Shown piece by piece: positions 1 through 9,814 of a stretch of DNA of 64,000 bases. The DNA comes from Bacteroidales bacterium (GTDB taxonomy: Bacteria; Bacteroidota; Bacteroidia; Bacteroidales; Muribaculaceae): positions 62,001 through 126,000 of the forward strand of contig SUXJ01000001.1 of the NCBI GenBank assembly GCA_015061005.1. Direction: 5' to 3'. The position numbers and the translations under genes were made by a program. How positions within the stretch are numbered: the stretch's first letter is position 1; the number at the start of each line of letters is the position of its first letter. Under the pieces are notes generated by a model. That model saw only the letters and a program-made list of their open reading frames with translations. It was not told the origin of the DNA and made no database searches.

Positions 1-521
1 AGATTATCCGTAAACACTTTGAATTCATGCAAAAAAGCTCCAAAATCGTCATTCGAAGCCTCCGCAAGCGACTCTCCTTTCCGCAACTCCTCAGCGACAT
101 TTCTTGCGCTTAATTGGAGCAACTTACGAATACGGTCATTCTTAACACCCTCTAAATTAAATGATTCAAAAGCATCGGCAAACATCACACTCGTGCCGTC
201 TTCGTTAATATAACGCAGTGCAGTGCCTATGTCATATGTAAACGCATTACAGGCAAGTGCCATATTATAAAATTGCATCAATGAATCTGCCAAGACATTA
301 CCTGCCAATGCTTGTGGCAATTCGAGATAACGAATGTGGGGACAAATCGGATTGTAGCCGAAATCATTATCGCTAATTTCAGGCATACTATCAGTTTCGA
401 TTGCATCTATATAGTTCTGATATGGAAACTTCGGGACGTTAACGCCGGCAGTACTTGATACGCTCGAAGTGACAATAAGAACAAGTGCGATAATGGCAAA
501 AAATAGATTTTTTATATTCAA
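1..521 (-). CDS. Partial secreted protein of unknown function (C-terminus outside window)
   Basis: An open frame runs from about 521 down to the window edge with no stop (173 codons visible). There is no ATG; TTG codons at 527 and 521 are the plausible starts. From 521 the product begins MNIKNLFFAIIALVLIVTSS, a clear signal peptide, followed by a soluble acidic region containing the segment FGYNPICPHIRYLELPQ and several Ser/Asp-rich stretches. I do not recognise a family. It lies immediately downstream of RNase P RNA on the same strand, so it may be transcribed by read-through. The start codon and the identity are uncertain; the frame itself is well supported by its length and by the signal peptide. 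Confidence 0.55.
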   Translation of the reverse strand, partial: MNIKNLFFAIIALVLIVTSSVSSTAGVNVPKFPYQNYIDAIETDSMPEISDNDFGYNPICPHIRYLELPQALAGNVLADSLMQFYNMALACNAFTYDIGTALRYINEDGTSVMFADAFESFNLEGVKNDRIRKLLQLSARNVAEELRKGESLAEASNDDFGAFLHEFKVFTDN

Positions 522-538
522 AAGCAATTTGGGGAAAA

Positions 539-932
539 GAGAAACCGAAGGACTGCCGAACTATAAGCCGGGTTATGTCGGGAGCAATGGTTATCGCCTC
601 ACGGCGAACCACAGTCCCGGTTCGTCATTTATCTTCGCGGTCTACCCCCCGGCAGCGGGCGAGCAACCCTTAATTGCCGGTATACTTGACCTTGCAACCC
701 ATAAGGCGTGCGGCAGCTAATGTTTCCATCAACTCCGGTGAGCTCTTACCTCGCCTTTTCACCCTTACCGGAACCGAAGCTCCGGCGGTTATTTTCTGTC
801 ACGCTACTCTGCCGTTATTGATTCCGACAGCTACCCGTTAGGTAATATGGTGCTCTGCGTTGCCCGGACTTTCCTCACGCCGACTCACGGTCAACGCGCG
901 ACGAACCGCCCGGCGGCCCCACGATTTCTCCA
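539..932 (-). ncRNA. rnpB: RNase P RNA, bacterial type A
   Basis: On the minus strand the segment carries the conserved P4 5' sequence GAGGAAAGTCCGGGC (around 867-881), the ACAGAAA motif near 802-816 and the 3' conserved stretch ACCCGGCTTATAG near 563-575. Ends were placed where GAGAAA at the 5' side (near 932) can pair with TTTCTC at the 3' side (539-544), forming P1. This is the catalytic RNA that matures tRNA 5' ends. It lies just downstream of proS on the same strand. Identity is very sure; the end positions are approximate to a few bases. Confidence 0.95.
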
Positions 933-947
933 ATATGTCAATACTTA

Positions 948-2429
948 TTAATAGTTGCGAGCAAAAATCACGCGGCGGTGAGAGGGCTTGCCGGTAAGCA
1001 TGTCAACGCCCTCCTCATCGGGAGCATCCAAGGGGATGCAACGAATGGTAGCTTTAGTTTCCTCCTTGATGCGCTCTTCAGTTTCGGGCGTACCATCCCA
1101 GTGAGCCAAGATGAAGCCGCCTTTTTCAATTTGAGCCTTGAAATCTTCATAAGTGTCGACCTTTGCGGTCATTTCCTCACGATGTTTCAGGGCTTTTTGG
1201 AAGATATTTTCTTGAATGTCGTCAAGGAGGGCAGAGATGCGTTCAACTATTCCATCGAGTTGCTCTACAGACTTTTCGAGAGTGTCGCGACGCATTACTT
1301 CTACAGTGCCGTTCTGAATATCGCGAGCCCCTATTGCCAAACGCACGGGCACACCCTTAAGTTCATAGTCTGCGAACTTAAAGCCGGGACGGCGATTATC
1401 GGCGTCATCGTATTTCACGCTGATGCCTTTCGCACGAAGGGCTTCGATTACAGGAGTTACCTTTTCAGTAACGGCAGCAAGCTGCTCGTCGTTCTTATAG
1501 ATGGGCACGATTACAACCTGAATGGGAGCCAATGCAGGAGGCAGAACCAAACCATTATCATCAGAGTGTGTCATAATCAACGCACCCATCAAGCGGGTAG
1601 ATACACCCCACGAAGTTGCCCACACATATTCCAGCTCATTTTGCTTATTAACGAACTTAACATCAAATGCTTTAGCAAAGTTCTGTCCGAGGAAATGGCT
1701 CGTTCCGCTCTGGAGCGCTTTACCATCCTGCATCATAGCCTCAATGGTGTAGGTTTCAAGTGCACCGGCAAAACGTTCGTTTGCGGACTTCACTCCGGTA
1801 ACAACGGGAACTGCCATGTATTTTTCGGCAAACGTTTTATATACACCAAGCATCTTGATTGCTTCTTCTTGAGCTTCTTCCTTGGTTGCGTGTGCTGTGT
1901 GGCCTTCTTGCCAGAGGAATTCAGCGGTGCGCAAGAACATGCGAGTGCGCATTTCCCAACGCATCACGTTAGCCCACTGGTTCACCAATATAGGCAGATC
2001 GCGATAGCTCGTAATCCAATTCTTGTATGTGTTCCAAATAATTGTTTCTGATGTGGGGCGAATAATCAACTCCTCCTCAAGACGCGCTTCAGGGTCCACA
2101 ACAACACCCTTACCATCAGGGTCGTTCATCAGACGATGGTGAGTCACCACGGCACATTCTTTTGCAAAGCCTTCAACGTGTTCGGCTTCACGGCTGAGGA
2201 ATGACTTGGGAATCAGAAGAGGGAAATAGGCATTTTGGTGTCCGGTTTCCTTAAACATTTTATCAAGCTGAGCTTGCATTTTTTCCCAAATTGCATATCC
2301 ATAGGGTTTGATTACCATACAACCGCGCACCGCGCTCTGCTCGGCAAGATCAGCTTTGATTACCAGGTCATTATACCATTGCGAATAATTTTCGCTACGT
2401 TTCGTAAAGTGTTGGAGTTCTACTGCCAT
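948..2429 (-). CDS. proS: Prolyl-tRNA synthetase, archaeal/eukaryotic type
   Basis: The enzyme charges tRNA-Pro with proline in the cytoplasm. The 493-residue protein has class II synthetase signatures: RPTSET at about residues 124-129 and motif 2 with [20 protein letters not shown] at about 158-177. The overall length, the absence of a large editing insertion and the C-terminal domain ending in a conserved aromatic (ARNY) place it in the short archaeal-like (type 3) group that is usual in Bacteroidetes. It has its own promoter (2464-2494), divergent from psd, and RNase P RNA follows 16 bases downstream. The ATG start at 2429 begins [20 protein letters not shown], as expected for the family. 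Confidence 0.96.
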   Translation of the reverse strand: MAVELQHFTKRSENYSQWYNDLVIKADLAEQSAVRGCMVIKPYGYAIWEKMQAQLDKMFKETGHQNAYFPLLIPKSFLSREAEHVEGFAKECAVVTHHRLMNDPDGKGVVVDPEARLEEELIIRPTSETIIWNTYKNWITSYRDLPILVNQWANVMRWEMRTRMFLRTAEFLWQEGHTAHATKEEAQEEAIKMLGVYKTFAEKYMAVPVVTGVKSANERFAGALETYTIEAMMQDGKALQSGTSHFLGQNFAKAFDVKFVNKQNELEYVWATSWGVSTRLMGALIMTHSDDNGLVLPPALAPIQVVIVPIYKNDEQLAAVTEKVTPVIEALRAKGISVKYDDADNRRPGFKFADYELKGVPVRLAIGARDIQNGTVEVMRRDTLEKSVEQLDGIVERISALLDDIQENIFQKALKHREEMTAKVDTYEDFKAQIEKGGFILAHWDGTPETEERIKEETKATIRCIPLDAPDEEGVDMLTGKPSHRRVIFARNY

Positions 2430-2463
2430 AATTTATCAAATGATATTTCTTCAATTCAGACTG

Positions 2464-2494
2464 CAAAATTACAAAAATCCCTCCACCCCACCAA
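2464..2494 (-). promoter_or_regulatory. proS promoter
   Basis: On the minus strand TAATTTTG (2471-2464) matches the Bacteroidetes -7 box TAnnTTTG and TTG (2494-2492) lies 20 bases upstream, as expected for the -33 element. It leaves a leader of about 30 bases before proS. Confidence 0.7.
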
Positions 2495-2535
2495 ATAATT
2501 CGAAAAACAGGCAAAAAAACAATCACAAGGGATAA

Positions 2536-2561
2536 TTGTAAGGATTTTTTTTGTAACTTTG
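2536..2561 (+). promoter_or_regulatory. psd promoter
   Basis: TAACTTTG at 2554-2561 is a perfect -7 box, 17 bases before the psd ATG. The nearest TTG (2536-2538) has a shorter spacer (15) than usual, so the -33 element is weak. The promoter is divergent from that of proS. Confidence 0.65.
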
Positions 2562-2578
2562 CAAAGTAAATAAGTAAA

Positions 2579-3295
2579 ATGGGCAAAGTAAAGAAAACAC
2601 TGAAGCGAGTAAGATTGCACCATGAAGGTACGGAAATTCTGATTATTACCTTTGTGGTACTTGTCGCCGTCAATGCATTTATATGGTGGTTATCAACGGC
2701 AGCAGGTGTAATTTTAACATGTGTAACCGGTATTCTTTACGCCTTACTTGTTAATTTTTTCCGTTCCCCCAAACGTCGCTTTACAGGAAACAGAGAGAAC
2801 GTTGTGGTTAGCTCGGTAGACGGACGAGTAGTAGCACTTGAAGAAACCTACGAAAGCGAATATCTTCATCGACGTGTAATACAGCTGAGCGTTTTTATGA
2901 CTATATTTGACGTTCACGCCAATTGGTTTCCCGTGGACGGAGAGGTAACGTATGTGACACACCACAGCGGACGCTTCCTCAGCGCATGGCTCCCAAAATC
3001 CAGCACGGAGAATGAGCGTTCCACAGTAGTGATACGTACCGATAGCGGTCAAGAAATTTTGATGCGACAAATTGCAGGTGCCATGGCTCGCCGCATTGTA
3101 ACCTATGCCGAGCCGGGCAATGCCGCCAACATTGAAGACCACATGGGCTTCATCAAGTTTGGGTCGCGCGTTGATATTTATCTACCACTCGGGACCGAAA
3201 TACTGACGGAAATCGGTCAAAAAACAATTGGTGGTATAACAGAAGTGGCACGCCTTCGCCCAATGAATACGGAAGGCCATCATGATGAGCAATAA
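2579..3295 (+). CDS. psd: Phosphatidylserine decarboxylase, short form
   Basis: It makes phosphatidylethanolamine from phosphatidylserine at the inner membrane. The 238-residue protein has two hydrophobic segments near the N-terminus (about 20-60), the family motif FFRSPKR at 60-66, the Asp of DGRV (81), the His in DVHANWFPVDG (113) and the self-cleavage site FGSR (194-197), where Gly195-Ser196 is split to give the pyruvoyl group. The short soluble-domain form with FGS rather than LGST is normal in Bacteroidetes. It overlaps pssA by 14 bases, so the two consecutive steps of the pathway are co-transcribed and probably translationally coupled. Confidence 0.95.
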   Translation: MGKVKKTLKRVRLHHEGTEILIITFVVLVAVNAFIWWLSTAAGVILTCVTGILYALLVNFFRSPKRRFTGNRENVVVSSVDGRVVALEETYESEYLHRRVIQLSVFMTIFDVHANWFPVDGEVTYVTHHSGRFLSAWLPKSSTENERSTVVIRTDSGQEILMRQIAGAMARRIVTYAEPGNAANIEDHMGFIKFGSRVDIYLPLGTEILTEIGQKTIGGITEVARLRPMNTEGHHDEQ

Positions 3296-3959
3296 GTTAC
3301 GCACATCCATTCCAAACTCAGTAACATGTCTGAATATTGCTTCAGGCTGCGTGGCAATAGCATTTGCATTTGCCGGAAAATTCGAGTGGGCATCGTTGGC
3401 AATCTGCGCTGCCGCTCTCTTTGATTTTCTTGATGGAGCACTTGCACGCCTGCTAAACGCATATTCTCCATTGGGCAAAGAGTTAGATTCATTAAGCGAC
3501 ATGGTCAGTTTCGGCGTGGCGCCGGCAGCTATGGTCTATATATTACTTCCGGAACCTGTGAGTTACTTTGCGTTAGCTATTCCTGTTTGCGGCGCATTGA
3601 GATTAGCTAAATTTAATCTTGACACTCGCCAAACGTCAGGCTTTATAGGACTGCCAATTCCTGCCAACGCATTGTTTTGGATTGGAGAAGTAAGCCTATG
3701 GCAAACCAGCCCGACAACGGAAGCCAATATGTGGTATCGCGCAGCAATAGTTCTGCTCGTATCATTAGCAATGCTATCGCCGGTAAGACTTCCGTCACTC
3801 AAATTTCATTCCGCTCGCCCATCGCGTGAAAACACCCCTCGCTATCTCATCCTCATAATCAGTGCCGGGTGCATTGTAGCGTTTGGAGTACCGGGATTTG
3901 CAATAGCCATTGGGTTATATTTTCTTTACGGCGCGATTTCTACGGTTGCAGCTCGTTAA
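3282..3959 (+). CDS. pssA: CDP-diacylglycerol-serine O-phosphatidyltransferase
   Basis: This integral membrane enzyme makes phosphatidylserine, the substrate of Psd encoded just upstream. The 225-residue protein contains the CDP-alcohol phosphatidyltransferase signature DG(x)2AR(x)8G(x)3D(x)3D exactly: D51, G52, A55, R56, G65, D69, D73. Several hydrophobic segments surround it. Two ATG codons in tandem at 3282 and 3285 are both possible starts; either leaves the gene overlapping psd. The order psd-pssA-DUF4834 is common in this phylum as far as I know. Confidence 0.95.
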   Translation: MMSNKLRTSIPNSVTCLNIASGCVAIAFAFAGKFEWASLAICAAALFDFLDGALARLLNAYSPLGKELDSLSDMVSFGVAPAAMVYILLPEPVSYFALAIPVCGALRLAKFNLDTRQTSGFIGLPIPANALFWIGEVSLWQTSPTTEANMWYRAAIVLLVSLAMLSPVRLPSLKFHSARPSRENTPRYLILIISAGCIVAFGVPGFAIAIGLYFLYGAISTVAAR

Positions 3960-4009
3960 GTTAAGAAATTCTTTACTTATAACTAAACTCTCTTACACAT
4001 TTTATCTAT

Positions 4010-4348
4010 ATGTCATTTCCCATAGCTATACTTATATTATTAATGGTATGGTTTTTTCTGATTGCACCGTTTATAAAGTTAATCAACGTGTCGCGACAAT
4101 GGAAAAACACCTTTACCGAAGCTCAGAAGCGTGCTCAGCAACAATACGACAATAAACGAAAAACAGCAAAAGAGCCGAAAGGCAAAAAGAAAAAAATAGA
4201 TCCGACAATCGGAGAATATATTGACTTTACGGAAACAAAAGATGCGGGCACGACAGCACCAAAGTCCGAAAACGCAAATAGTAATTCTTCTGCAACAGAA
4301 CCGCAAATCACAGACATCAATTGGGAAGATTTACCTGAGAAATCTTAA
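4010..4348 (+). CDS. DUF4834 family small membrane protein
   Basis: A 112-residue protein with one N-terminal transmembrane helix (about 4-24), then a basic, Lys-rich coiled segment (35-65) and an acidic tail ending WEDLPEKS. This pattern, and the place directly after pssA, match the DUF4834 family; no function is known to me. It starts 50 bases after pssA and is probably part of the same transcript. Its last 4 bases overlap the end of the convergent MATE gene. Confidence 0.75.
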   Translation: MSFPIAILILLMVWFFLIAPFIKLINVSRQWKNTFTEAQKRAQQQYDNKRKTAKEPKGKKKKIDPTIGEYIDFTETKDAGTTAPKSENANSNSSATEPQITDINWEDLPEKS

Positions 4349-5634
4349 CGTTGATATTTTGTGTGTCTAAGGCTTACAAACAGAATGATACCGCGCCCGA
4401 GTAGATAGGATAAAAATGCAATCCAGAGGGCATGATTTTCAAGCTTAACCGATAATAAAAAATAGATTCCAAAAAAGAGTATAGTTGACAGCACCATGCT
4501 TCGTAGCATCAAGCGCGTGCGCGTGAGTCCTATTGCTATACCATCGGCAATAAACGCAAGGAAACCGCAAACGGGTATCATCACCGACCAATTATGATAA
4601 GCATCAGCGGCCAAACGGATTGTGCGGTCATCTGTCAGGATTGCGATAATTTGATTGCCAAAGAGAGCATAGATTGCCGTAAATATTAATGCCATTACTG
4701 CGCCCCAACCAACAAAATGGCGAATAGCTGTTCGTAAGCCCTTGTGGTCTGCCGCCCCGAATAATTTACCACATAGAGCCTCAGCCGCAAACGCGAAGCC
4801 ATCCATGAAATAACTGAAGATAGTGAACAACTGCATTAACAAAGCATTCACAGATAATATAACAGTTCCTTGCGAGGCTCCACTACGGGTAAACCATACC
4901 GTTACGGAAATCAGACATAGAGTGCGTAAAAAAATGTCGGCATTTACTGAAAAGAAGCGACGCAAAGCCGGAACATCCCAAATACGGCTCCATGAATCAC
5001 GATGAAAGAGTGCCACTCTGAGAGCTGCAATACATCCGCTCCATTGGGCAATAACCGTGCCATAGGCAACTCCTTCTATTCCCATATTGAATACATATAC
5101 AAGGAGCAGACTTAATACGATATTGACAATGTTAGTAAAAAGCGCAACGAACATTGGCACTCGAGTGTTTTGCTTTCCAACAAACCACCCTGTCAATGAA
5201 TACTGCATCAAAACTGCCGGTGCGCCATATATTACAATGTCGTAATATAATTCAGCGACAACACGCGTAGCATCATCAGGGTTCATAATGGCAAAAGCCA
5301 TTATCTTCAGTGGATATTGAAGGACTATAAGTGCAACACCGAGCAGTGCAGCAATCAACACAGACCTTATACCGACCAAATTAATATCGTCATCCTTATT
5401 GGCTCCAAACGCTTGGGCCGTCAAACCGGAAGTACCAAAGCGCAAAAACCCGAAGAGCCAATAAAGCATATTGAACACCGCAGAGCCGACAACTATAGCG
5501 GCTACATAAACCGAACTGCCCAGATGGCCGACGATTGCAATGTCGACCAAACTGAGCAGCGGAGTTGTTATGTTAGCAACGATGGCAGGAATTGCCAACG
5601 CCAAAATAGTCCGATTAAGAGAGTTTCTTTGCAC
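4345..5634 (-). CDS. MATE family efflux transporter (DinF-like)
   Basis: A 429-residue multi-pass membrane protein with about 12 hydrophobic segments. The N-terminal region AIPAIVANITTPLLSLVDIA followed by IVGHLG is typical of the MATE fold, and LFRFGTSGLTAQAFG-like sequence (FLRFGTSGLTAQAFG) is characteristic of the DinF branch. Such proteins export drugs or metabolites in exchange for Na+ or H+; the substrate cannot be told from sequence. The ATG lies inside the 3' end of the OPT gene (20-base overlap), indicating co-transcription with that transporter. Confidence 0.88.
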   Translation of the reverse strand: MQRNSLNRTILALAIPAIVANITTPLLSLVDIAIVGHLGSSVYVAAIVVGSAVFNMLYWLFGFLRFGTSGLTAQAFGANKDDDINLVGIRSVLIAALLGVALIVLQYPLKIMAFAIMNPDDATRVVAELYYDIVIYGAPAVLMQYSLTGWFVGKQNTRVPMFVALFTNIVNIVLSLLLVYVFNMGIEGVAYGTVIAQWSGCIAALRVALFHRDSWSRIWDVPALRRFFSVNADIFLRTLCLISVTVWFTRSGASQGTVILSVNALLMQLFTIFSYFMDGFAFAAEALCGKLFGAADHKGLRTAIRHFVGWGAVMALIFTAIYALFGNQIIAILTDDRTIRLAADAYHNWSVMIPVCGFLAFIADGIAIGLTRTRLMLRSMVLSTILFFGIYFLLSVKLENHALWIAFLSYLLGRGIILFVSLRHTKYQR

Positions 5635-7585
5635 GGCAGCTATCCCACAAGAGGTAGCAAATCAAAGCGACATAAACCAACAGACCGAAGAGTTGAGAAT
5701 ATCCTTCGGAAATTGGGTTTACATACTCAAATCCCAAGAACTTAGTCAGAGCGGCAAATACACCGAACAGAGCACCACCTGCAATGAGACCTGAGGCAAT
5801 GAGAGTGCCACGATCATTGCGCGCAGAAGATAGAGCCTTATCCTTGGTGCTGTGTTGTACGAACCAAGCGATTGCACCTCCAACGAGCATGGGAGTATTT
5901 AGACTAAGGGGAATGAACATGCCCAAACAGAATGCCAAAGCCGGCACTCCGAGGAAATTTAGAAGCAGCGCCAAAATCGCTCCACAGAAATAGAGAATCC
6001 ACGGAGTTTCACCACCCATCATCAGAGGTTCAATGACCGAAGCCATTGCATTGGCTTGAGGAGCGACGAGGGGATCGGGATGTTCCGGGCTTGCATAGAA
6101 GCCATATACATTATTGAGAAGCATCATCACGCCGCCCACAGTTGCAGCACTTACAAGAGTGCCGAGGAACTTCCAAGTTTCCTGTTTGCGCGGAGTAGAG
6201 CCAAGCCAATAACCAATCTTAAGATCGGTCACAAAACCACCTGCCATAGACAACGCAGTGCAGACAACACCACCGATAACCATGGCAGCAACGATGCCGG
6301 ATGTACCATCCAAACCAATTGCTACGAAAATGGCCGAAGCAATAATCAGAGTCATCAGCGTCATGCCGCTAACGGGGTTAGACCCCACGATGGCAATAGC
6401 ATTGGCAGCAACAGTGGTAAACAAGAATGCAATAATCGTAACAACTACCCAAGCGACCACAGCTTGCCAAAGGCTTCCGATAACTCCCAACCAGAAGAAA
6501 AGGAAGACCACGATGAGAGCCATCACCATGTATGTCACAACAGACTTCATGGTCAAATCCGTTTGCCAACGAATGGACTTTTCCGCAGTTTTCTCTCCGC
6601 CTTTCATTTCCTTGGCAGCGAGACCAACTGCTTGACGAATAATCGGCCACGATTTCACAATACCAATTAAGCCGGCCATGGCAATACCACCGATACCAAT
6701 AAGCTTTGCTTTTTGAGCAAAAATAGTCTCCGGAGCCATTGCCGCCATTTCAGGTGACTGCGCCATAAGCGGAATAATTATCCACCAAACGAAAATAGAT
6801 CCTGCAAAGATTACAAAAGCATACTTGAGTCCAACAATATAGCCCAAACCGAGAAGAGCAGCTCCGGTGTTGCAAGTGAACACGACTTTGAACTTATCGG
6901 CAATGGTCTGCCCCCAACTCATTGCGGTTGTGGAGATGGTTTCAGCCCACCAACCGCAAGTTGCGACGATATAGTCATATACACCACCAATCAGTGCAGC
7001 TAAGATCAAAGTTTTACTTTGACCACCCCCATTTTTTGCCTGAGAGCTAATTAATACCTGAGTGGTTGCAGTTGCTTCCGGGAAAGGATATTTGCCATGC
7101 ATATCCTTAACGAAATATTTTCGGAAAGGAATAAAGAACAGTATGCCGAGAATACCACCCAAGAGAGAACTCATGAACACTTGCAAAAAGTTCACGGTCA
7201 GTTCAGGATACTTGGCTTGCAGAATATAGATTGCCGGAAGAGTAAAAATCGCACCGGCAACAATTACTCCGGAACAAGCACCAATGCTTTGAATAATCAC
7301 ATTCTGCCCAAGGGGATTGTCCTTTTTGAGGGCTTGACTCATGCCAACGGCAATGATGGCAATAGGGATTGCCGCTTCAAATACTTGTCCGACACGTAGT
7401 CCCAGATAAGCTGCAGCTGCAGAGAAAATGACAGCAAGGAGCAAGCCCATGCTCACTGAGTATGCAGTCACTTCTCGCGCCGGTTTTTCGGGGTTCATCA
7501 CCGGACGATATTCCTCGTCTGCACCGAGTTCGCGAAAAGCGTTCTCGGGCAGAGAGGTTAAGTCCTTGTCTTTAATATCTTCCAT
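5615..7585 (-). CDS. OPT family oligopeptide transporter
   Basis: A 656-residue membrane protein with many hydrophobic segments and the OPT family features PEKPAREVTAYSVSMGLLLA near the N-terminus, KYPFPEATATTQVLIS at about 180 and the repeated Gly-rich helices with NAIAIVGSNPVSGMTLMTL. The length is usual for the bacterial branch. OPT proteins import small peptides or metal-peptide chelates with protons. The gene starts 13 bases after the POT gene upstream on the same strand and overlaps the MATE gene downstream, so three transporters form one unit. The substrate is not determinable here. Confidence 0.88.
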   Translation of the reverse strand: MEDIKDKDLTSLPENAFRELGADEEYRPVMNPEKPAREVTAYSVSMGLLLAVIFSAAAAYLGLRVGQVFEAAIPIAIIAVGMSQALKKDNPLGQNVIIQSIGACSGVIVAGAIFTLPAIYILQAKYPELTVNFLQVFMSSLLGGILGILFFIPFRKYFVKDMHGKYPFPEATATTQVLISSQAKNGGGQSKTLILAALIGGVYDYIVATCGWWAETISTTAMSWGQTIADKFKVVFTCNTGAALLGLGYIVGLKYAFVIFAGSIFVWWIIIPLMAQSPEMAAMAPETIFAQKAKLIGIGGIAMAGLIGIVKSWPIIRQAVGLAAKEMKGGEKTAEKSIRWQTDLTMKSVVTYMVMALIVVFLFFWLGVIGSLWQAVVAWVVVTIIAFLFTTVAANAIAIVGSNPVSGMTLMTLIIASAIFVAIGLDGTSGIVAAMVIGGVVCTALSMAGGFVTDLKIGYWLGSTPRKQETWKFLGTLVSAATVGGVMMLLNNVYGFYASPEHPDPLVAPQANAMASVIEPLMMGGETPWILYFCGAILALLLNFLGVPALAFCLGMFIPLSLNTPMLVGGAIAWFVQHSTKDKALSSARNDRGTLIASGLIAGGALFGVFAALTKFLGFEYVNPISEGYSQLFGLLVYVALICYLLWDSCRAKKLS

Positions 7586-7598
7586 TTTTCAATGATAT

Positions 7599-9365
7599 TT
7601 ACTTCGCGGGAGCAGGAGTGTCAGCGGTAGCTGCTTCAAGTTTCTTCATGATAGAGAAGATGAATGCGGCTGAGAGCAGACAGAGAACAACGAGAATACC
7701 CCATACCATGTAAGTGGGTATTTTACCCCAAAGGAGCATCGGGATTGAAACGAGGTAGTTGCCAATTGCAGTAGCAGCAAACCAACCGCCCATCATCGCA
7801 CCCTTCAACTTTGGAGGAGCAACCTTACTTACGAAACTGATACCCATGGGCGAAAGCAGAAGCTCTGCGAATGTCAGGAGCAAATAGGTTGAAATCAACC
7901 AGTTTGTAGAAACATCACCATTAGTTCCGACCAGAGTCATTGAGCCAAAAATCATCACCACGTATGCGATGCCGGCAACGACCATACCATATCCGATTTT
8001 GCGAGGGGCAGAAGGTTCTTTTCCTTTCTTGCCTAACCATGCAAACAGCGCCATGGAGAATGGAGTCAAAGCCACAACGAAGAACGGATTAAATTGCTGA
8101 TAAGCTGCAGGGTCAATGTTGTCAACAGTAGCCGGAGTTTGGCTGTAGAGATAACAAACCACGCCGGCGCATGCAGCGAGAATAACTCCGCTGACAGCTT
8201 TTGCTTTGGCAGTGGTGCTTTGGAATACGCTGAACAGGGCATAAACACCGGCAGCTATCGCGGCAAGCGCGCCGAGGTTGAAACCGATGCGAGTCCAACT
8301 GCTGCTTGAAGAAGAAGTGCAACTCTTAGCAAACTCGGTGAGGGTCTGACCATTCTGGTGGAACACCATCCAGAAGAAGATTACAACGGCGAACACCAAT
8401 AGAAGAGCAACAACGCGCTGCTTGGTCTGCGCCGGGGTCAATTCGGGGCCTTCAGAAACAATAGTTTTTGCAGCTGCCGGATCCTTCTTGTTATCAGTAA
8501 TGATGTGGCGATAAGTTTTGCGACCGAACGCATAAATCAAGAAGCTAACGATGAGCGAACCGCAGGCGAGCGCGAAAGCATAGCTACAACCGGTTGAGAA
8601 TGCAGTGATGTATTGAGTGGCAAAATCAACCATACCATCAAATGAAGCCTGGCACTTATCAGCAAAGTCAGCCAAATATCCCTGAAGGAATGCTGCGAGA
8701 TCTCCCCCCTCTGCCATGCCTTTACTTGCAGCGAACTCTGTCATAGCTTTAAGTTGTTCGCCGTCTGTAGGCATGTTTGCAAAGTTATTGGTGTCAATAC
8801 ACCAGTTGCTCACTGTTGCAGCCATAGCATCATTGGTTTCAAATCCGGCTTGTTTCAGACCGAGATTTTTAAGAGCAATAGCTGCTCCGGGCGCAAACAT
8901 TGAGCCAAGGTTGATTGCCATATAGAAGAGCGAGAATGCCGAGTCACGCTTGGCACTATACTGAGGATTGTTATAAAGGTCACCTACCATTACTTGCAGG
9001 TTACCTTTAAACAGACCGGTACCAACAGCAATTAGCAACAACGCAGCGAAAAGCACCATCAGTGAAGTGTTGCTGCGCACCGGAGTCGGAGCCGACATCA
9101 ATGCATAGCCCACAAACATCACGGCAATACCACTGACAACACACTTGGAGAAACTCCATTTATCGGCAAGCCAACCGCCCACCAAAGGCATGAAATACAC
9201 TAATGCCAGAAAAATCGAGTAGATCTGGCCTGTCCATGTCGCGTCAAGAGCGAACTTAGCCTGCAAGAAGAACAGGAAGATAGCGAGCATGGTGTAGTAG
9301 CCAAAGCGTTCGCCTGTGTTGGCCAACGCAAGCACATACAGCCCACCGGGTTGATTTTTAAACAT
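7599..9365 (-). CDS. POT/PTR2 family peptide MFS transporter
   Basis: A 588-residue proton-coupled di/tripeptide transporter. It begins with the POT signature region LYVLALANTGERFGYYTMLA; the usual ExxERFxYY motif lacks its first Glu (Asn in its place), which in well-studied members takes part in proton coupling. Further marks are GNLQVMVGDLY and FSLFYMAINLGSMFAPG in the N-terminal half. A long soluble insertion sits between helices (about 175-240), and a run of six serines lies near residue 350. Expression is likely with the following OPT and MATE genes (13 bases apart). Family call is sure; the coupling mechanism is open. Confidence 0.9.
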   Translation of the reverse strand: MFKNQPGGLYVLALANTGERFGYYTMLAIFLFFLQAKFALDATWTGQIYSIFLALVYFMPLVGGWLADKWSFSKCVVSGIAVMFVGYALMSAPTPVRSNTSLMVLFAALLLIAVGTGLFKGNLQVMVGDLYNNPQYSAKRDSAFSLFYMAINLGSMFAPGAAIALKNLGLKQAGFETNDAMAATVSNWCIDTNNFANMPTDGEQLKAMTEFAASKGMAEGGDLAAFLQGYLADFADKCQASFDGMVDFATQYITAFSTGCSYAFALACGSLIVSFLIYAFGRKTYRHIITDNKKDPAAAKTIVSEGPELTPAQTKQRVVALLLVFAVVIFFWMVFHQNGQTLTEFAKSCTSSSSSSWTRIGFNLGALAAIAAGVYALFSVFQSTTAKAKAVSGVILAACAGVVCYLYSQTPATVDNIDPAAYQQFNPFFVVALTPFSMALFAWLGKKGKEPSAPRKIGYGMVVAGIAYVVMIFGSMTLVGTNGDVSTNWLISTYLLLTFAELLLSPMGISFVSKVAPPKLKGAMMGGWFAATAIGNYLVSIPMLLWGKIPTYMVWGILVVLCLLSAAFIFSIMKKLEAATADTPAPAK

Positions 9366-9388
9366 TTTTGATAATTATAATTTAAGGG

Positions 9389-9814
9389 TTAATGATTTTT
9401 CGATTGGAAAGCAAGTGCATAGACTTTCATTTGCTTAACCATTGCCAAGAGGCCGTTTGAGCGCGTTGGCGACAGGTGTTCACTCAGCCCGATTTCATCG
9501 ATGAAATGAAGGTCCGAAGCAAGGATATCGGCAGGAGTTTGGTCGCTAAGCACTTTAATAAGTAACGCGATAATGCCTTTTACGATGATAGCATCGGAAT
9601 CGGCTTCGAAGTGTACTCTTCCATCAGGAGTGAGCTCGGCATTAATCCACACGCGGCTCTGACAGCCTTCAATCAAATGCTGCGGAGTTTTATATTTTTC
9701 ATCAATAGGCGGCAGCTGATTGCCGAGGTCAATGATGTAACCATAGCGGTCCATCCAGTCATCGATTTCGGAGAACTCGCTAATAATCTCGTCTTGTATT
9801 TCGTTAATAGTCAT
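9389..9814 (-). CDS. sufE: SufE family sulfur acceptor protein
   Basis: A 141-residue protein of the SufE fold. Cys51 in the motif HLIEGCQSRVW is the residue that takes sulfur from the SufS cysteine desulfurase and passes it to iron-sulfur assembly. Length and motif fit the family exactly. The start ATG overlaps the stop of the preceding cyclase-like gene, so both are co-transcribed. No other suf gene is in the window. Confidence 0.93.
   Translation of the reverse strand: MTINEIQDEIISEFSEIDDWMDRYGYIIDLGNQLPPIDEKYKTPQHLIEGCQSRVWINAELTPDGRVHFEADSDAIIVKGIIALLIKVLSDQTPADILASDLHFIDEIGLSEHLSPTRSNGLLAMVKQMKVYALAFQSKNH

Noticed and set aside
469..720. An 83-codon frame on the plus strand
   Set aside because: It crosses the RNase P RNA gene on the other strand and has no protein-like features.
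978..2051. A 357-codon open frame on the plus strand
   Set aside because: It lies entirely opposite proS, has no family motif, and the minus-strand frame is a clear synthetase.
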